Notes: generated from the sequence alone by a model not told the origin. 64,000 nucleotides of DNA from Chitinophagaceae bacterium (GCA_017307755.1 JAFKGQ010000022.1:62001-126000), one strand, 5' to 3'; counted from the first letter of the stretch, positions 10,181 through 19,423 are shown. Numbers and translations: made by a program.

Positions 10181-11587
10181 ATGAAAAAAATCGGTATTGT
10201 ATGTATTGTAGTCCTGGCGATGGGTTGCAAGAAAAAAGACCTGCAGGACCTGGCATCCGTCACCTCAGAACCCAGGATTGTCTCTGCCCAAAGCATCGTG
10301 GCGGGGGAGATCACAAAAGACAATTCTTCTGTGACGGTGCCCTTCCATCTCAAACTCTCCGGTCCGGCGGGTAAAGCCTTCCAGGTAGCGGTGGACGCGA
10401 ACTATGACACCGTGACCCGACTGATTGCCAGCGGTGCTTTGCAGAACACGGTCGCGGCTACCTCCAGCGCCGTCTTTCTTCCCAGCGTCGTCAACGTAGC
10501 ATATGGGACGGACAGCGCTACGGGCATCGCTACCGTAAAACTCTCGGAAGTAGAGGCTAACTATGGTAAGAATGTGGCCTTTATGATCCGGCTCATAAAC
10601 CCCGGCAAAGGCAACAAGATCGACGAGGCGAAGTCCACCTGTCTGGTGGTGATCAAATCCACGGAACTGATGAGCGCCGACGATCTGCATACGCTGTCCA
10701 TTTCCAACGGCGGCGGCGGTATCCTAAATGTGGACTTTCAGCATAATTATACCAGCAATCCGGGCGGGGTCACCATTCCTCTGATCGTCAGTCTGGCTAA
10801 CCAGGCCAGCGCCGCCTTTGAGGTAAAAGCGAGGCTCAACAGGGACTCGATCGATAAGCTCATCGCTGACAATGTGCTGCCGGCAAACACGGTACAGCTG
10901 AATGCCGGCCAGTTCTCTCTCGATACCATCGTCAGAATGGGTTCTAATCTGAACTCCGCCATCATCAACCTGGCTATTCCCTGGTCGGTGTTTGACGCCA
11001 ATATCACGGCGAAAAATTATTTCGCTTTTTACATAAGCCTGGCAGAACCTACCCGGCATATCCTTCACCCGACAAAAAGTAAGGTCGTCGTCCTGGTGAA
11101 CCCCTCCGTGAACCTGGACAATAACTCCTATATCACGGGCAACGGCACAGGACTCAAGGCTGAATACTTCTCCAACAATCAATTCCTGGATTTTGACGGA
11201 AGAGCTCCGGATCTTGTCAGGGTAGACGAGACTATCGACTTCCAGGATCACTGGAAGTCACCTCCCATCAGCGTCGAAAACAGCTCTGCCCGGTGGACCG
11301 GCGAATTCCTCGCACCTGTACGCGGTCAATATACTTTTTATCAGACGCGATGGGACGACGGGGCCAGACTCCTGATCAACGGCGTCGCCATTATAGATGA
11401 TTATACGGTGGAATGGGATAAGCCTACCAGAAAGGCGACGATCACCCTGGAAAGAGGACAGCGTTATAAGATAGAGGCCGACCATCGTCAGAACTATGGT
11501 GGCGAGCAGGCCCACCTGGAATATGAAGTACAGGGACTGATATCCCGGCGCATCGTTCCCAAATCCCAATTGTTCCCGGCTCCCTAA
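10181..11587 (+). CDS. PA14-domain lipoprotein with DUF1735-like repeats
   Basis: 468 residues from the chosen ATG. An in-frame ATG at 10157 abuts the upstream stop; I prefer 10181 because it gives a compact MKK lipoprotein signal with lipobox AMGC (Cys16). Two similar N-terminal beta domains of about 140 residues follow (each with a V(P/T)(F/I)xLxLS... AxxVDANYDTV-type strand, then a VxLxxxEANYGKN-like strand), resembling BT_3987/DUF1735 domains. A clear PA14 domain occupies about 320-460: GLKAEYFSNNQF, GEFLAPVRGQYTFY, DDGARLLINGVAIID and a late YKIEADHRQN. PA14 domains bind glycans calcium-dependently in several families, so a binding role in this operon is likely. Confidence 0.72.
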   Translation: MKKIGIVCIVVLAMGCKKKDLQDLASVTSEPRIVSAQSIVAGEITKDNSSVTVPFHLKLSGPAGKAFQVAVDANYDTVTRLIASGALQNTVAATSSAVFLPSVVNVAYGTDSATGIATVKLSEVEANYGKNVAFMIRLINPGKGNKIDEAKSTCLVVIKSTELMSADDLHTLSISNGGGGILNVDFQHNYTSNPGGVTIPLIVSLANQASAAFEVKARLNRDSIDKLIADNVLPANTVQLNAGQFSLDTIVRMGSNLNSAIINLAIPWSVFDANITAKNYFAFYISLAEPTRHILHPTKSKVVVLVNPSVNLDNNSYITGNGTGLKAEYFSNNQFLDFDGRAPDLVRVDETIDFQDHWKSPPISVENSSARWTGEFLAPVRGQYTFYQTRWDDGARLLINGVAIIDDYTVEWDKPTRKATITLERGQRYKIEADHRQNYGGEQAHLEYEVQGLISRRIVPKSQLFPAP

Positions 11588-11598
11588 ATGCAAATAAT

Positions 11599-12402
11599 AT
11601 GAAAAAAATATTGATCATTCTCTCCCTGGGCATGTTGATACAGTGTAAAAAAGATCACAAGGCGCCACCCCCGGCGCCGGAAGAACCCAAGCCCACGGCG
11701 ACTTTTACTTATAGTCTTCCCGACAGCGCAAAGTTCCTGTCGTATCAATTTACCAGCACATCCACCAATTACAAACAGCTGTTGTGGCAATTCGGAGATG
11801 ACAGCAGCTCCACGGAAACGACCCCCCTGCATACCTACCGATTCCCCGGCGACTATCATGTGATCCTGAATACGACGAATTCACAGGGGTATTGGGCTAC
11901 CAAAGAGATACTGCTCAAAGTGGTAGACCCCACTTTCGACCCTACCAAGGTCGGGGAGAACTATATCAAGACCATCGGCGGGACCCTCTCTGTCTCCCGT
12001 GACAATGGGGGCGGCCCTAACGCAAATGAAGGGTCGTTGAAAGTGATCGATGAGAACCCCGACACAAAGTTTTTCCAATCCGGCTTTGCAGGGGACCTCT
12101 GGATCAAATTCGAGTTCAATAGCCCTGTCGTTGCAGGCGCCTATACCATGACATCCGGGAATGATTCCTGGGACCGGGACCCCAAAACCTGGTATTTGCA
12201 GGGATCGACGGACAATATCAAATGGATCACTTTGCATACGGTGAATAGGATGCAATGGAATTCCAACGAAAGAAAGAAAAAGATCCTTTACTTTTTTGAT
12301 AATTATGAGGCGTACAAATTCTACCGGCTCAGTATCAAAGCCAACAACGGCAGCCGGGATTTTCAGCTGTCGGACTGGACGGTGAATAAGAAGCAGCCGT
12401 AG
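11599..12402 (+). CDS. PKD plus discoidin (F5/8 type C) lipoprotein
   Basis: 267 residues; lipobox LIQC (Cys16) followed by KKDHK and a Pro-rich linker. A PKD domain runs from about 33 to 105 (LLWQFGDDSSSTETTPLHTY and VILNTTNSQG strands). A galactose-binding/F5/8C domain follows at about 125-265 (DENPDTKFFQ, WIKFEFNSP, TWYLQGSTDNIKWITL, FYRLSIKANNG). The end is paralogous to the partial gene at 2-241, so this lipoprotein type seems to occur at both ends of the SusC/SusD operon. Last gene of the operon; it converges on the GH78 gene with only 30 bases between stops. Confidence 0.8.
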   Translation: MKKILIILSLGMLIQCKKDHKAPPPAPEEPKPTATFTYSLPDSAKFLSYQFTSTSTNYKQLLWQFGDDSSSTETTPLHTYRFPGDYHVILNTTNSQGYWATKEILLKVVDPTFDPTKVGENYIKTIGGTLSVSRDNGGGPNANEGSLKVIDENPDTKFFQSGFAGDLWIKFEFNSPVVAGAYTMTSGNDSWDRDPKTWYLQGSTDNIKWITLHTVNRMQWNSNERKKKILYFFDNYEAYKFYRLSIKANNGSRDFQLSDWTVNKKQP

Positions 12403-12432
12403 AGCCGGGTTGTCATCGATTGGCTGAATGTC

Positions 12433-14799
12433 TCAGATCTCCAGGGAATTTTCGCCGGGTTTAAGCTGATATGTTTTTGTCTTCCATACCAGTATACCCG
12501 AAGTTTTTTCGGGTAAGACTATTTTTATTTTCCATTTGCCCTTGTCAAGAACATACGCTACGGCGATCTTTCCACTGGGATGCGGTATCTCGCCGCTGAC
12601 ATTGGACAACTCCCCCAAATGCGGCTCTATTTTTACCTTACGGAAGCCCGGTGAATAGCTATCGATGCCCAGGACCGTCCGGAAAAATTCAATATTCGGA
12701 CTCGCCCCCCAGGCGTGACAATCCGAACGGCTGTTGGGCAGATCAGATATTTCGGCCCAGGTGGTCAGCCCCATTTTGATATTATCCCGCCAGACATCAA
12801 GCCATTTAAGATAGTCGTCTCCCAACCCGCCTTTTACCAACGCCTGGTGCAGATAGTATTTAAAGTAGATGGTACACTGGGTAAGGGAATTGTCTGTCAG
12901 CAGATGCTTACACATGTCGGGGAGATCCTGTCTGTTTACCACACCGGCCAGTATTGCCAGGGCATTGGCATGCTGTGACCAGACGTCTTTTTCCCTGGTG
13001 TCAGCGTACAATTTCCTGTTTGCATCCCAATATTTTGTCTGGATAGTCTGTTTTAGCTGCGCCGCTTTTTTGCGGTACAGACCGGCGTATCCGGGCATCC
13101 CCATATTGGATTCCAGTTCGGCCGCCCATTGATAGGCCATCAGCAACTGCAGATCAAGAATGGCCGAGCTGCCGTCGCTGCCTTTTGGAGGCATCGCGAA
13201 ATCCCATCCTTTACCACCTACCCAGTCGATAAAATTCCAATAGGGGGTGCCGTTTAACGAACCATCCGGCGCCTGGCGCCTGCTAAAAAAATCTAATACA
13301 GCACGCTCGCCGGCCAGCTTATCCCTGACAAAATCACTGTCGGGTCTATACATCCAGTAATCATGGAGGACGCCGATGTACCATAGCGAGAAAGTAGATA
13401 TGATCTGCGTACTATGTGTGGGCCACCGGCTTTGAGTGACCCCTTCCGGTATCCGGGAATGATCCATCAGGGTGATGGCATTACGCGCCAGCCTGTCGTC
13501 ACCGCTGTTGTAGTAGCTGACCATTGCCTGTATGCGGGTGTCTCCGATGTATTGCAACTGCTCATAATAAGGACAATCAAAATAGGTTTCCATGGCGCAT
13601 AGCCGCGCTGTCCGCCAGCCTGTTTCAAGGATCTTTTTTATTTCGGCGTTGCCGGTGTTAAAGACCGCATTGAAGGTAAAAGGATAGCCGGTGAATGTAC
13701 CGTACATATCATCGATGACCAATGGCTCGCCCCGGGTATGCACCGTTACCTGGATATAACGGAAACTCCTCCAGTACAGGGTCGTATAAGACTGGCCGCC
13801 ACTCCCGTCGGAGATCAGGCTGTCCTTTCGCCCGTTGAAATCCTTACCTTCTATGTCATTCCTGTTGCCTTTCCGGGCGCCGTATCTCTCTATATTGTCA
13901 AAAAGCGATTCGGCATATCGCATGGAAATACCGGCGTCCTTTCCCTTGCTAAAGTTCAAGGTTATATAAGCGTTGGTCATGTAGGTTTGATCAAGCAGGA
14001 ACGTGACCGTGGAATTGGCGGGAATGGTAACAGGGGTCCTTGATGCGGGGAATGCGGATGGAAGGCCCATCCCGGTGGACTTACGTAAGACGGGGACCCG
14101 CTGGTACGTCAATTCCATCTGAGGCAGTGACGAAGGCACCAGCATCCAGCCAAACCCATCGGATGAACCTTTGAGATGTCCCTGAAATAAATTTGCGGCG
14201 GAAGGCCAGCCGCTATCATCAAGATCGACAGCCGCCCAACCATGGACAGATTGGTTCATATCCACTAATTCCCCGGTACTGGCTGCAAAGAACCCCGCTA
14301 TAGGCCGATAGCCCTTATCCCGGATGCATTTCCATGTATTACTGGTATTTAGTATCTCCTCATCAGTGGAATTACCCTGGACAATAAAGGCTGTCCTTAC
14401 CGTGATCTGAGCTTCCGGGCGAAATTCTGCCTCGTTATAAACCTGCGCCGCCACTACGTTTTTACCTGTGGTAAGGTAGGGCGCAAGATCGACTGTCTCA
14501 TAATTCCAGTAGTAAGTATCTCCCCGCGCCGGCCCTAAGGACACCAGTTTACCGTTGGCATAGAGCTTGTACCGGTTGTCAGCCGACACATGGATGATAA
14601 AGCTGGCGGGTTTAACCGCCAGCTCAAAACTCTTCCGGAAGTAATAGACACCATACCCGTTGCCGGAGTCATCCGGTGCGGCGATCCAGTTGGTGTTCCA
14701 CGGTCTGTTGGACGGCGCCGGAGCAGCAGATTGGGCATAGCCGGCCTGGGCCGGCAAAAAGATACAAAGCGTCAGTAGTACAGAAAAAAGATTAGTCAT
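12433..14799 (-). CDS. Secreted alpha-L-rhamnosidase-like glycoside hydrolase (GH78)
   Basis: 788 residues from the ATG at 14799; a TTG three codons earlier is less likely. Signal peptide ends near AQAGYAQ. N-terminal beta domains (YYFRKSFEL, VSADNRYKLYANGKLV, AQVYNEAEFRPEAQ) are followed by an (alpha/alpha)6 barrel. The motif FDCPYYEQLQYIGDTRIQ (Asp408, Glu413) matches the GH78 DCPxxE...GD acid cluster, and TTWAEI supplies the second carboxylate further on, so the active site looks complete. Releases terminal alpha-L-rhamnose if the family assignment holds; related specificities cannot be excluded. Transcribed toward the SusC/SusD operon, so not part of that transcript, but probably acts with it or with the sugar locus to the right. 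Confidence 0.82.
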   Translation of the reverse strand: MTNLFSVLLTLCIFLPAQAGYAQSAAPAPSNRPWNTNWIAAPDDSGNGYGVYYFRKSFELAVKPASFIIHVSADNRYKLYANGKLVSLGPARGDTYYWNYETVDLAPYLTTGKNVVAAQVYNEAEFRPEAQITVRTAFIVQGNSTDEEILNTSNTWKCIRDKGYRPIAGFFAASTGELVDMNQSVHGWAAVDLDDSGWPSAANLFQGHLKGSSDGFGWMLVPSSLPQMELTYQRVPVLRKSTGMGLPSAFPASRTPVTIPANSTVTFLLDQTYMTNAYITLNFSKGKDAGISMRYAESLFDNIERYGARKGNRNDIEGKDFNGRKDSLISDGSGGQSYTTLYWRSFRYIQVTVHTRGEPLVIDDMYGTFTGYPFTFNAVFNTGNAEIKKILETGWRTARLCAMETYFDCPYYEQLQYIGDTRIQAMVSYYNSGDDRLARNAITLMDHSRIPEGVTQSRWPTHSTQIISTFSLWYIGVLHDYWMYRPDSDFVRDKLAGERAVLDFFSRRQAPDGSLNGTPYWNFIDWVGGKGWDFAMPPKGSDGSSAILDLQLLMAYQWAAELESNMGMPGYAGLYRKKAAQLKQTIQTKYWDANRKLYADTREKDVWSQHANALAILAGVVNRQDLPDMCKHLLTDNSLTQCTIYFKYYLHQALVKGGLGDDYLKWLDVWRDNIKMGLTTWAEISDLPNSRSDCHAWGASPNIEFFRTVLGIDSYSPGFRKVKIEPHLGELSNVSGEIPHPSGKIAVAYVLDKGKWKIKIVLPEKTSGILVWKTKTYQLKPGENSLEI

Positions 14800-14826
14800 T
14801 GAATGCAATCATTAGAGATATTCAAA

Positions 14827-14886
14827 AATAGCGATCCGGCATATACTCAGCATCCTGCACTATCATGCAGGTCAGGTATCGCTATT
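14827..14886 (-). terminator. Nested hairpin with T run after the T9SS protein gene
   Basis: On the minus strand a perfect 9-base inverted repeat (AATAGCGAT / ATCGCTATT at 14827-14835 and 14878-14886) encloses an inner CCTGCA/TGCAGG stem (14854-14859, 14866-14871). Minus-strand reading continues into ATTTTTG. The outer stem includes the TAG stop codon of the 14882-16813 gene. The layout fits an intrinsic terminator for that gene, 28 bases ahead of the GH78 start. Confidence 0.55.
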
Positions 14887-16813
14887 CCAATACAATTTTA
14901 TCAAACCGGGCCGATCTTTCCCCTTGTACAATAAGAAAATAAAGCCCTTTGCAGACCGTACTGGGCAGATAGATCGTTTTGCTGCAGAACGTGCCGGTCA
15001 CCGGCAGCCTGTCACGATAAACCGTCATGCCCGACAGGCTCAGCAACCGCAGGTTGACCTCGCGCTCCGGACAGTCCTTCAGCGCGATGGTAAAAGAACT
15101 GTGCGCGGGATTGGGATAGGTCTGTAGTTGCCAGCCTTTGCCAAAGATACTGCCATGTGTGGAAGCCGCAGGCAGTCGATAGATACCTGAGTCGATAAGG
15201 GCCAGCGGGACGCGAAGTCCGCGGGGGCGGTAATAGTCCGGGTTATAGCCATTATTGATACAGGCCGGCTCGCAGTTGCCATAGCCGTTGATATCATAGG
15301 TGATGAGGATCTCATTGTTGGAGTTGATGTATTCCGGATGGATGGCGGGCGCATAAAAGAATGGTGTATGCCCAAGAACGTTATCCGGGATGGTGTACAG
15401 GACCTTCCTGTCGGTGAAGGGACCAGTGAGGCTGTCGCTGGTAGCGACATAGATGCGTGTGCCGGCGTCGCAGGATACGCTGAATTCGGTGCTGAGCAGG
15501 ACGTATTTGTTCCGGACTTTAGCTACATAGACCCCGTTGGAAGCGCCGGTGGTGATGTTGGCCATGTGGGCGACGGTGGTATCCCAGACCGTGCCATTCC
15601 AGAATTCCCAATGTGCGCGAGGGTTGTTCTTTGGAAAACGAGCCACGAAGATATTGCTGGTGATAAATGCTCCTTTCACCCCCCAGGTGTAGGTATAGCT
15701 CCCTGGTTCGTCCGTGTCAAAGCCGAGCCCGAAGGTGACGTCTCCAAAATTTCCCAGCGAGTCGAAGCCGACCACCTGTAGCCCGGGCATAAGCATTTTT
15801 CCGAGGAAATCGTTGCCGCCCCTGGTGAACCCAAGTCCCCCGCTGGAATTCATGATATTGCTGTTATAGACATAGACCGTATCTCCCCGCTGATAGCCGC
15901 CGGTGGGCCATAACAGATAATTGTCGTTCGTATTGTTCTTGAATAGACTGGGTATGCCCGGACCGTTGCCGATGAGGGTATGCGTTGCCGTCCAGTTCCA
16001 GTTGTTTATGGGTTGGACAAGGGCGGCATTACGGACCTGGAAAAGACAGGGGGTGGTACCCGCGACGGTATCAAAGTTATTGATATAGCTGTCGTTCATC
16101 GCCCATAGGTTGCGGCCGTCGGAGAGGGGGATGGAAAAGCCGGCGTCACTGGCGATCCAGCCGCTGTCCCTGTTAAAAAAGCCCGTCACCAATGAGTCTC
16201 TGTAAATACCCGCATTTCCGGGTATAGCCACATCGGGTCTGTACATTATGTCGGGTATGGGAGCGCCGTAGTTCATCGCATTTTGTGTACCGGTGAACGA
16301 CAGCCGGAATTGGTATACGGAATCGAGGATGACGGAAGTCGTGGGTTTGATGCACCATTCATATTCTTTTTTTGTACCGGCGTTCAACGTATCGGGGAAA
16401 TGCCAGGTGCTGACCAGGAATTTGCCGCCGGAAAAAGTGCCGGCCCCATCGTCCCGGATAAGCGGTGCGGTGGTGGGTTGTCCGTCGGTGACATAAGGAC
16501 TGGCGCCGGCCATGATAAAATGATGTCCCACGGTAGTATCCGAGATGGTCGTCCACGTTCCGTTGCTGCCGCACTGGTATTGCAGGCTCATGACGCCAGT
16601 CTGGTTGTTGCCAAGACTGTTGTAAATCTCTATCCTGAGACGATTGGTCTGTCCCGTCACGAAGGGCTGTGTGGAGGGGAAATCCTGCGGCGACCGCCAT
16701 GCGGCCTGTCTCTCAGCGCCATTGTCTTTGCGCCAGCGCCAATGCGCCTGGCTGAAGTTGGCGAATGAAGAGGCGCTCGTGATGAGTAATAGAAAGAGTA
16801 GTGCAGGTCTCAT
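14882..16813 (-). CDS. Type IX-secreted propeller-like protein (DUF5005/DUF4185-like)
   Basis: 643 residues with an N-terminal signal peptide (LLFLLLITSASSFANFSQ) and a C-terminal T9SS type A sorting domain from about residue 560 (TYPNPAHSSFTIAL, then a LLSLSGMTVYRD strand and GLYFLIVQGERSARFDKIVLE ending). The middle has repeated strands with DGRNLWAMNDSYIN, YLLWPTGGYQRGDTVYVYNS and YAPAIHPEYI..EILITYDIN, which resemble the five-bladed propellers of DUF4185/DUF5005 proteins and related glycosidase-like folds. No catalytic set could be assigned. It should be exported across the outer membrane and cell-attached or released. Separate from the GH78 gene by a terminator-like hairpin. Confidence 0.68.
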   Translation of the reverse strand: MRPALLFLLLITSASSFANFSQAHWRWRKDNGAERQAAWRSPQDFPSTQPFVTGQTNRLRIEIYNSLGNNQTGVMSLQYQCGSNGTWTTISDTTVGHHFIMAGASPYVTDGQPTTAPLIRDDGAGTFSGGKFLVSTWHFPDTLNAGTKKEYEWCIKPTTSVILDSVYQFRLSFTGTQNAMNYGAPIPDIMYRPDVAIPGNAGIYRDSLVTGFFNRDSGWIASDAGFSIPLSDGRNLWAMNDSYINNFDTVAGTTPCLFQVRNAALVQPINNWNWTATHTLIGNGPGIPSLFKNNTNDNYLLWPTGGYQRGDTVYVYNSNIMNSSGGLGFTRGGNDFLGKMLMPGLQVVGFDSLGNFGDVTFGLGFDTDEPGSYTYTWGVKGAFITSNIFVARFPKNNPRAHWEFWNGTVWDTTVAHMANITTGASNGVYVAKVRNKYVLLSTEFSVSCDAGTRIYVATSDSLTGPFTDRKVLYTIPDNVLGHTPFFYAPAIHPEYINSNNEILITYDINGYGNCEPACINNGYNPDYYRPRGLRVPLALIDSGIYRLPAASTHGSIFGKGWQLQTYPNPAHSSFTIALKDCPEREVNLRLLSLSGMTVYRDRLPVTGTFCSKTIYLPSTVCKGLYFLIVQGERSARFDKIVLE

Positions 16814-16835
16814 AAGAACTTTGTTTTTTGGTTTA

Positions 16836-18284
16836 TTAATGTGGGGACCGCCACCTGGCGGTTCCTGTGATCGTAATCAGAAAGAACAAACAGGCATAGG
16901 CCGGCAGCAGCGGGTGACGAACAGCCATGGGGCGTTCTTCGTTGGGACGGATCGTAAATAAAAGACCCGTCGTATCGATACGTCCCGACGCGTAGATACA
17001 TCCGGACCAGCCATTATTACTGTTGACAGCAAGATCTTTACGTGTCTCCACGGCCCTGAGCCGGGCATTATAAAAGTGCTGGGCGACAAGCCAGGTGTTG
17101 CGGTACCATCCGTCATTGCTCATGTTCAGGAGGAATTGGGCGCCTTGTCTCACGCGGGAGGCCGCGACGTCGGGCAGGACCGACTCATTACAGATGAGCA
17201 CACCGGCTTTCCCATAGGGTGTGACGAGAGGCAGATCGCTGTCTCCGGGTTCGACGGAATAGCCGCCGGAAGAAATGAAAGGTAACTGCCAGCCCAGCCC
17301 GGGCTGCTCGATAAAAAGCAGGGGTTTTCTTTTATCGTAGCGACCGGCGGTCTTTCCACCCGGCAACAGACAGTAAGCAGAGTTTCGGACAACACCGGCG
17401 GATACGGCCGTATTCATGCCAAGGATATGGGTGACAGGCTGCGGTCCGGAATGACGCAGCAGTTCGCCTACCAGTTCATCATCCGGCGACCAGGTCCAGG
17501 GAATGGCGGATTCGGCCCAGAGGATCATTTGGGGGTGTCCAACCAGGCACTGATCTTGCTGACGGAGTAATTCCTGTACACGCTCGTTGCCATTCGTCTG
17601 ATCCCAGGGTATCTCAGGAGGGATGTTCTCCGTGAGAATGGAAAGCGTGAACGAGGGGCCCTGTTTTTTATCCGAAGACGGGAGGAGCCACCAGGCCCAT
17701 ATCATATAACTTCCAAAGAGGAGCAGGGGAGCCCATGCATATTTCCAGCTGCGTCTGCGTATGGCAAGGGCGACGAGGTAGTTGACGGTTATTATGACAA
17801 AGCCGGCTCCGGCTACGCCTATCACTGACACGGGCTGTATGGCATACAGGTCCGAGGCAAGGGCATTGCCGATGTGGAAGAGAAACCAGGGCATTTTTTC
17901 TGCCGCCCATTGCAGTACGATCTCCGCAAGCACCCACGTGGGAGCTATGAGTACGGGTGGAGTGAGCCATAAGAGGGTGGCGCAACCGAAAGAAAAGACC
18001 GATACGAACAGGAGGAATATCGCCAGGCCATAGCCGATGGAGGCGCCGGTGAAGGCATGTGCGCCGGGGATCACCCAGACAAAGGCGCAGACAGAAAAAG
18101 TGGCGCCCGTCACAAGACCAGTGAGAAAAGATCGACGGTTACGCCAGGGCGAAAAGGCTGAATGTTTGCCCAGGACGAGGAACATAGGGACGAGCGCTAT
18201 CCAGACAAGAAATGCCACCATGTGCGATACGGCGAGGTAAAGACACAGGCCAGAAAGAAAGGCTCCGATAATGCTCCGACTCAT
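16836..18284 (-). CDS. Apolipoprotein N-acyltransferase (Lnt)-like membrane protein
   Basis: 482 residues from ATG 18284 (a TTG two codons earlier is unlikely). Six or so hydrophobic segments in the first 200 residues precede a carbon-nitrogen hydrolase domain. The catalytic triad of the nitrilase superfamily is visible: Glu258 in WAESAIPW, Lys318 in RYDKRKP, and Cys365 in VLICNES. The MSNDGWYRNT and ARLRAVETRKDLAVNSNNG stretches match the Lnt C-terminal part. Lnt adds the third acyl chain to lipoproteins at the inner membrane. The protein is divergent (IPPEIPWDQ in place of the usual QGN start of the domain; no LVPFGEY after the Lys), so a second, specialised copy is possible and a main lnt may exist elsewhere. 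The neighbourhood is rich in lipoproteins, but a link is speculative. Confidence 0.75.
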   Translation of the reverse strand: MSRSIIGAFLSGLCLYLAVSHMVAFLVWIALVPMFLVLGKHSAFSPWRNRRSFLTGLVTGATFSVCAFVWVIPGAHAFTGASIGYGLAIFLLFVSVFSFGCATLLWLTPPVLIAPTWVLAEIVLQWAAEKMPWFLFHIGNALASDLYAIQPVSVIGVAGAGFVIITVNYLVALAIRRRSWKYAWAPLLLFGSYMIWAWWLLPSSDKKQGPSFTLSILTENIPPEIPWDQTNGNERVQELLRQQDQCLVGHPQMILWAESAIPWTWSPDDELVGELLRHSGPQPVTHILGMNTAVSAGVVRNSAYCLLPGGKTAGRYDKRKPLLFIEQPGLGWQLPFISSGGYSVEPGDSDLPLVTPYGKAGVLICNESVLPDVAASRVRQGAQFLLNMSNDGWYRNTWLVAQHFYNARLRAVETRKDLAVNSNNGWSGCIYASGRIDTTGLLFTIRPNEERPMAVRHPLLPAYACLFFLITITGTARWRSPH

Positions 18285-18407
18285 AGACAAGCTGAATAGG
18301 ACTAAAGTAAGTCGAATAAATCGATTTAGCTATAATTTTAAATACTTTTTTAACATATAAAATTTTCATAATGGTAAAATAGTATCAGTATTTGTAAGCT
18401 GGTGGGA

Positions 18408-19292
18408 TCAGAAGAAAATCCTTTCCGCGACATTTCCATGTCTGGCCCTGAAATCCTTTGGGGTCAGGCCTTTTTCTCTTTTGAACATGCGGTTGAAGTT
18501 GGAGATATTGGTAAAGCCGCAGGCTGCGGCAACATCGGAGATGGAGGTCTTTGTATCGATGAGCAGGCGGGAAGCATGACCCAGACGGATATCGTTGAGA
18601 AAGTCGACGAAATTGACACCCGTCTTTGTTTTGAAGTACCGGCTAAAGGCCGTCCCTGCCATGTTCACCAGTTCGGCGGCTTCGCCCAGCCGTACGGGCC
18701 GGTGGAAATTGGCGTTTACGAATTCGATGAGTTTTTCCATACGGACACTGTCCATGTAGATATAGTCGGCATTGTATATCTTATCCCCCGAGAGACACCG
18801 GGCCCCTGTGTCCATGGACAGTTCGTTCAGGATGGACATCAGTTCAATGACCGAGTCGAAATTCGTCTTGTGTTCCAGCTCCTTCAGCCGTGGGGCAAGC
18901 CGCCGGATCGTCTCTTTTGAAAAAAGTATCCCTTTTAGGGATGCCTCGAAAAGGGTTCTTATCGAATTGAGCTGGGTCCTTTTTAAAAAGACTTCGTGAA
19001 ACAGATCGCGGTGGAATTGTATGGTTATCTCAAGGAAGCCGGTCTTGCATTTATGGGTGAACCAGGCATGGGGAATATTGGGCCCGATAAGCACCAATTC
19101 CCAGTCATCTATCTCTTCCACGCTGTCCCCGACGATGCGTTTGACCCCTTTGGCGTTCTCGATAAAATTCAGCTCGTATTCTTCATGGTAATGTACGGGA
19201 AAGTCAAATGCCGTCTTATGTCTGGCGAACACAGAGAAGCAATCGGACTTTTTTAGGGGGACAGTCTCTTTTAGTATTGATCTGGATGGCAT
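18408..19292 (-). CDS. AraC-family transcriptional regulator with cupin sensor domain
   Basis: 294 residues from the ATG at 19292; an in-frame ATG twelve codons upstream is possible but sits before a weaker sequence. N-terminal cupin-like domain (HYHEEYELNFI, LVLIGPNIPHAW) typical of sugar-responsive regulators, then two helix-turn-helix motifs: LGEAAELVNMAGTAFSRYFK and ISDVAAACGFTNISNFNRMFK with the LTPKDFR ending. Divergent from the lactonase gene, with a conserved regulatory element (19359-19423) in the 148-base gap. Likely controls the lactonase/trimodular-enzyme operon and, given the shared element, the dehydrogenase and SusC units as well. The same architecture as the regulator at 25854-26735. 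Confidence 0.9.
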   Translation of the reverse strand: MPSRSILKETVPLKKSDCFSVFARHKTAFDFPVHYHEEYELNFIENAKGVKRIVGDSVEEIDDWELVLIGPNIPHAWFTHKCKTGFLEITIQFHRDLFHEVFLKRTQLNSIRTLFEASLKGILFSKETIRRLAPRLKELEHKTNFDSVIELMSILNELSMDTGARCLSGDKIYNADYIYMDSVRMEKLIEFVNANFHRPVRLGEAAELVNMAGTAFSRYFKTKTGVNFVDFLNDIRLGHASRLLIDTKTSISDVAAACGFTNISNFNRMFKREKGLTPKDFRARHGNVAERIFF

Positions 19293-19358
19293 AATAATAA
19301 AATTACCGTAAAAATGTACATGAGACACAGGAGGTGTACCGGAGCCCGGTGATAAATT

Positions 19359-19423
19359 GTCAAAATTGTATCACTATCCTTCAGTATTGTTAAAGTTTCC
19401 CGGGTCCAAATAACATATGTTTG
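19359..19423 (+). promoter_or_regulatory. Shared regulon promoter, copy 1 (lactonase operon)
   Basis: GTCAAAAT at 19359-19366, 18 bases, TATTGT at 19385-19390, 25 bases, then TATGTTTG at 19416-19423. The last is an exact Bacteroidetes -7 box (TAnnTTTG); transcription would start near 19430, just before ATG 19441. The same three blocks with the same two spacings occur at 26777-26841 and 29685-29749. The upstream blocks are placed where an AraC-type activator would bind. An upstream ATG at 19417 lies inside the -7 box, so it cannot be the start codon if this promoter is used. Confidence 0.72.

Noticed and set aside
18373..18390. A fourth partial copy of the regulon motif (GGTAAAATAGTATCAGTA) upstream of the Lnt-like gene
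   Set aside because: It resembles the first block plus following bases of the copy at 29684-29702, but it lacks one base and has no TATTGT or -7 box at the proper spacing. It is left as a possible weak site only.
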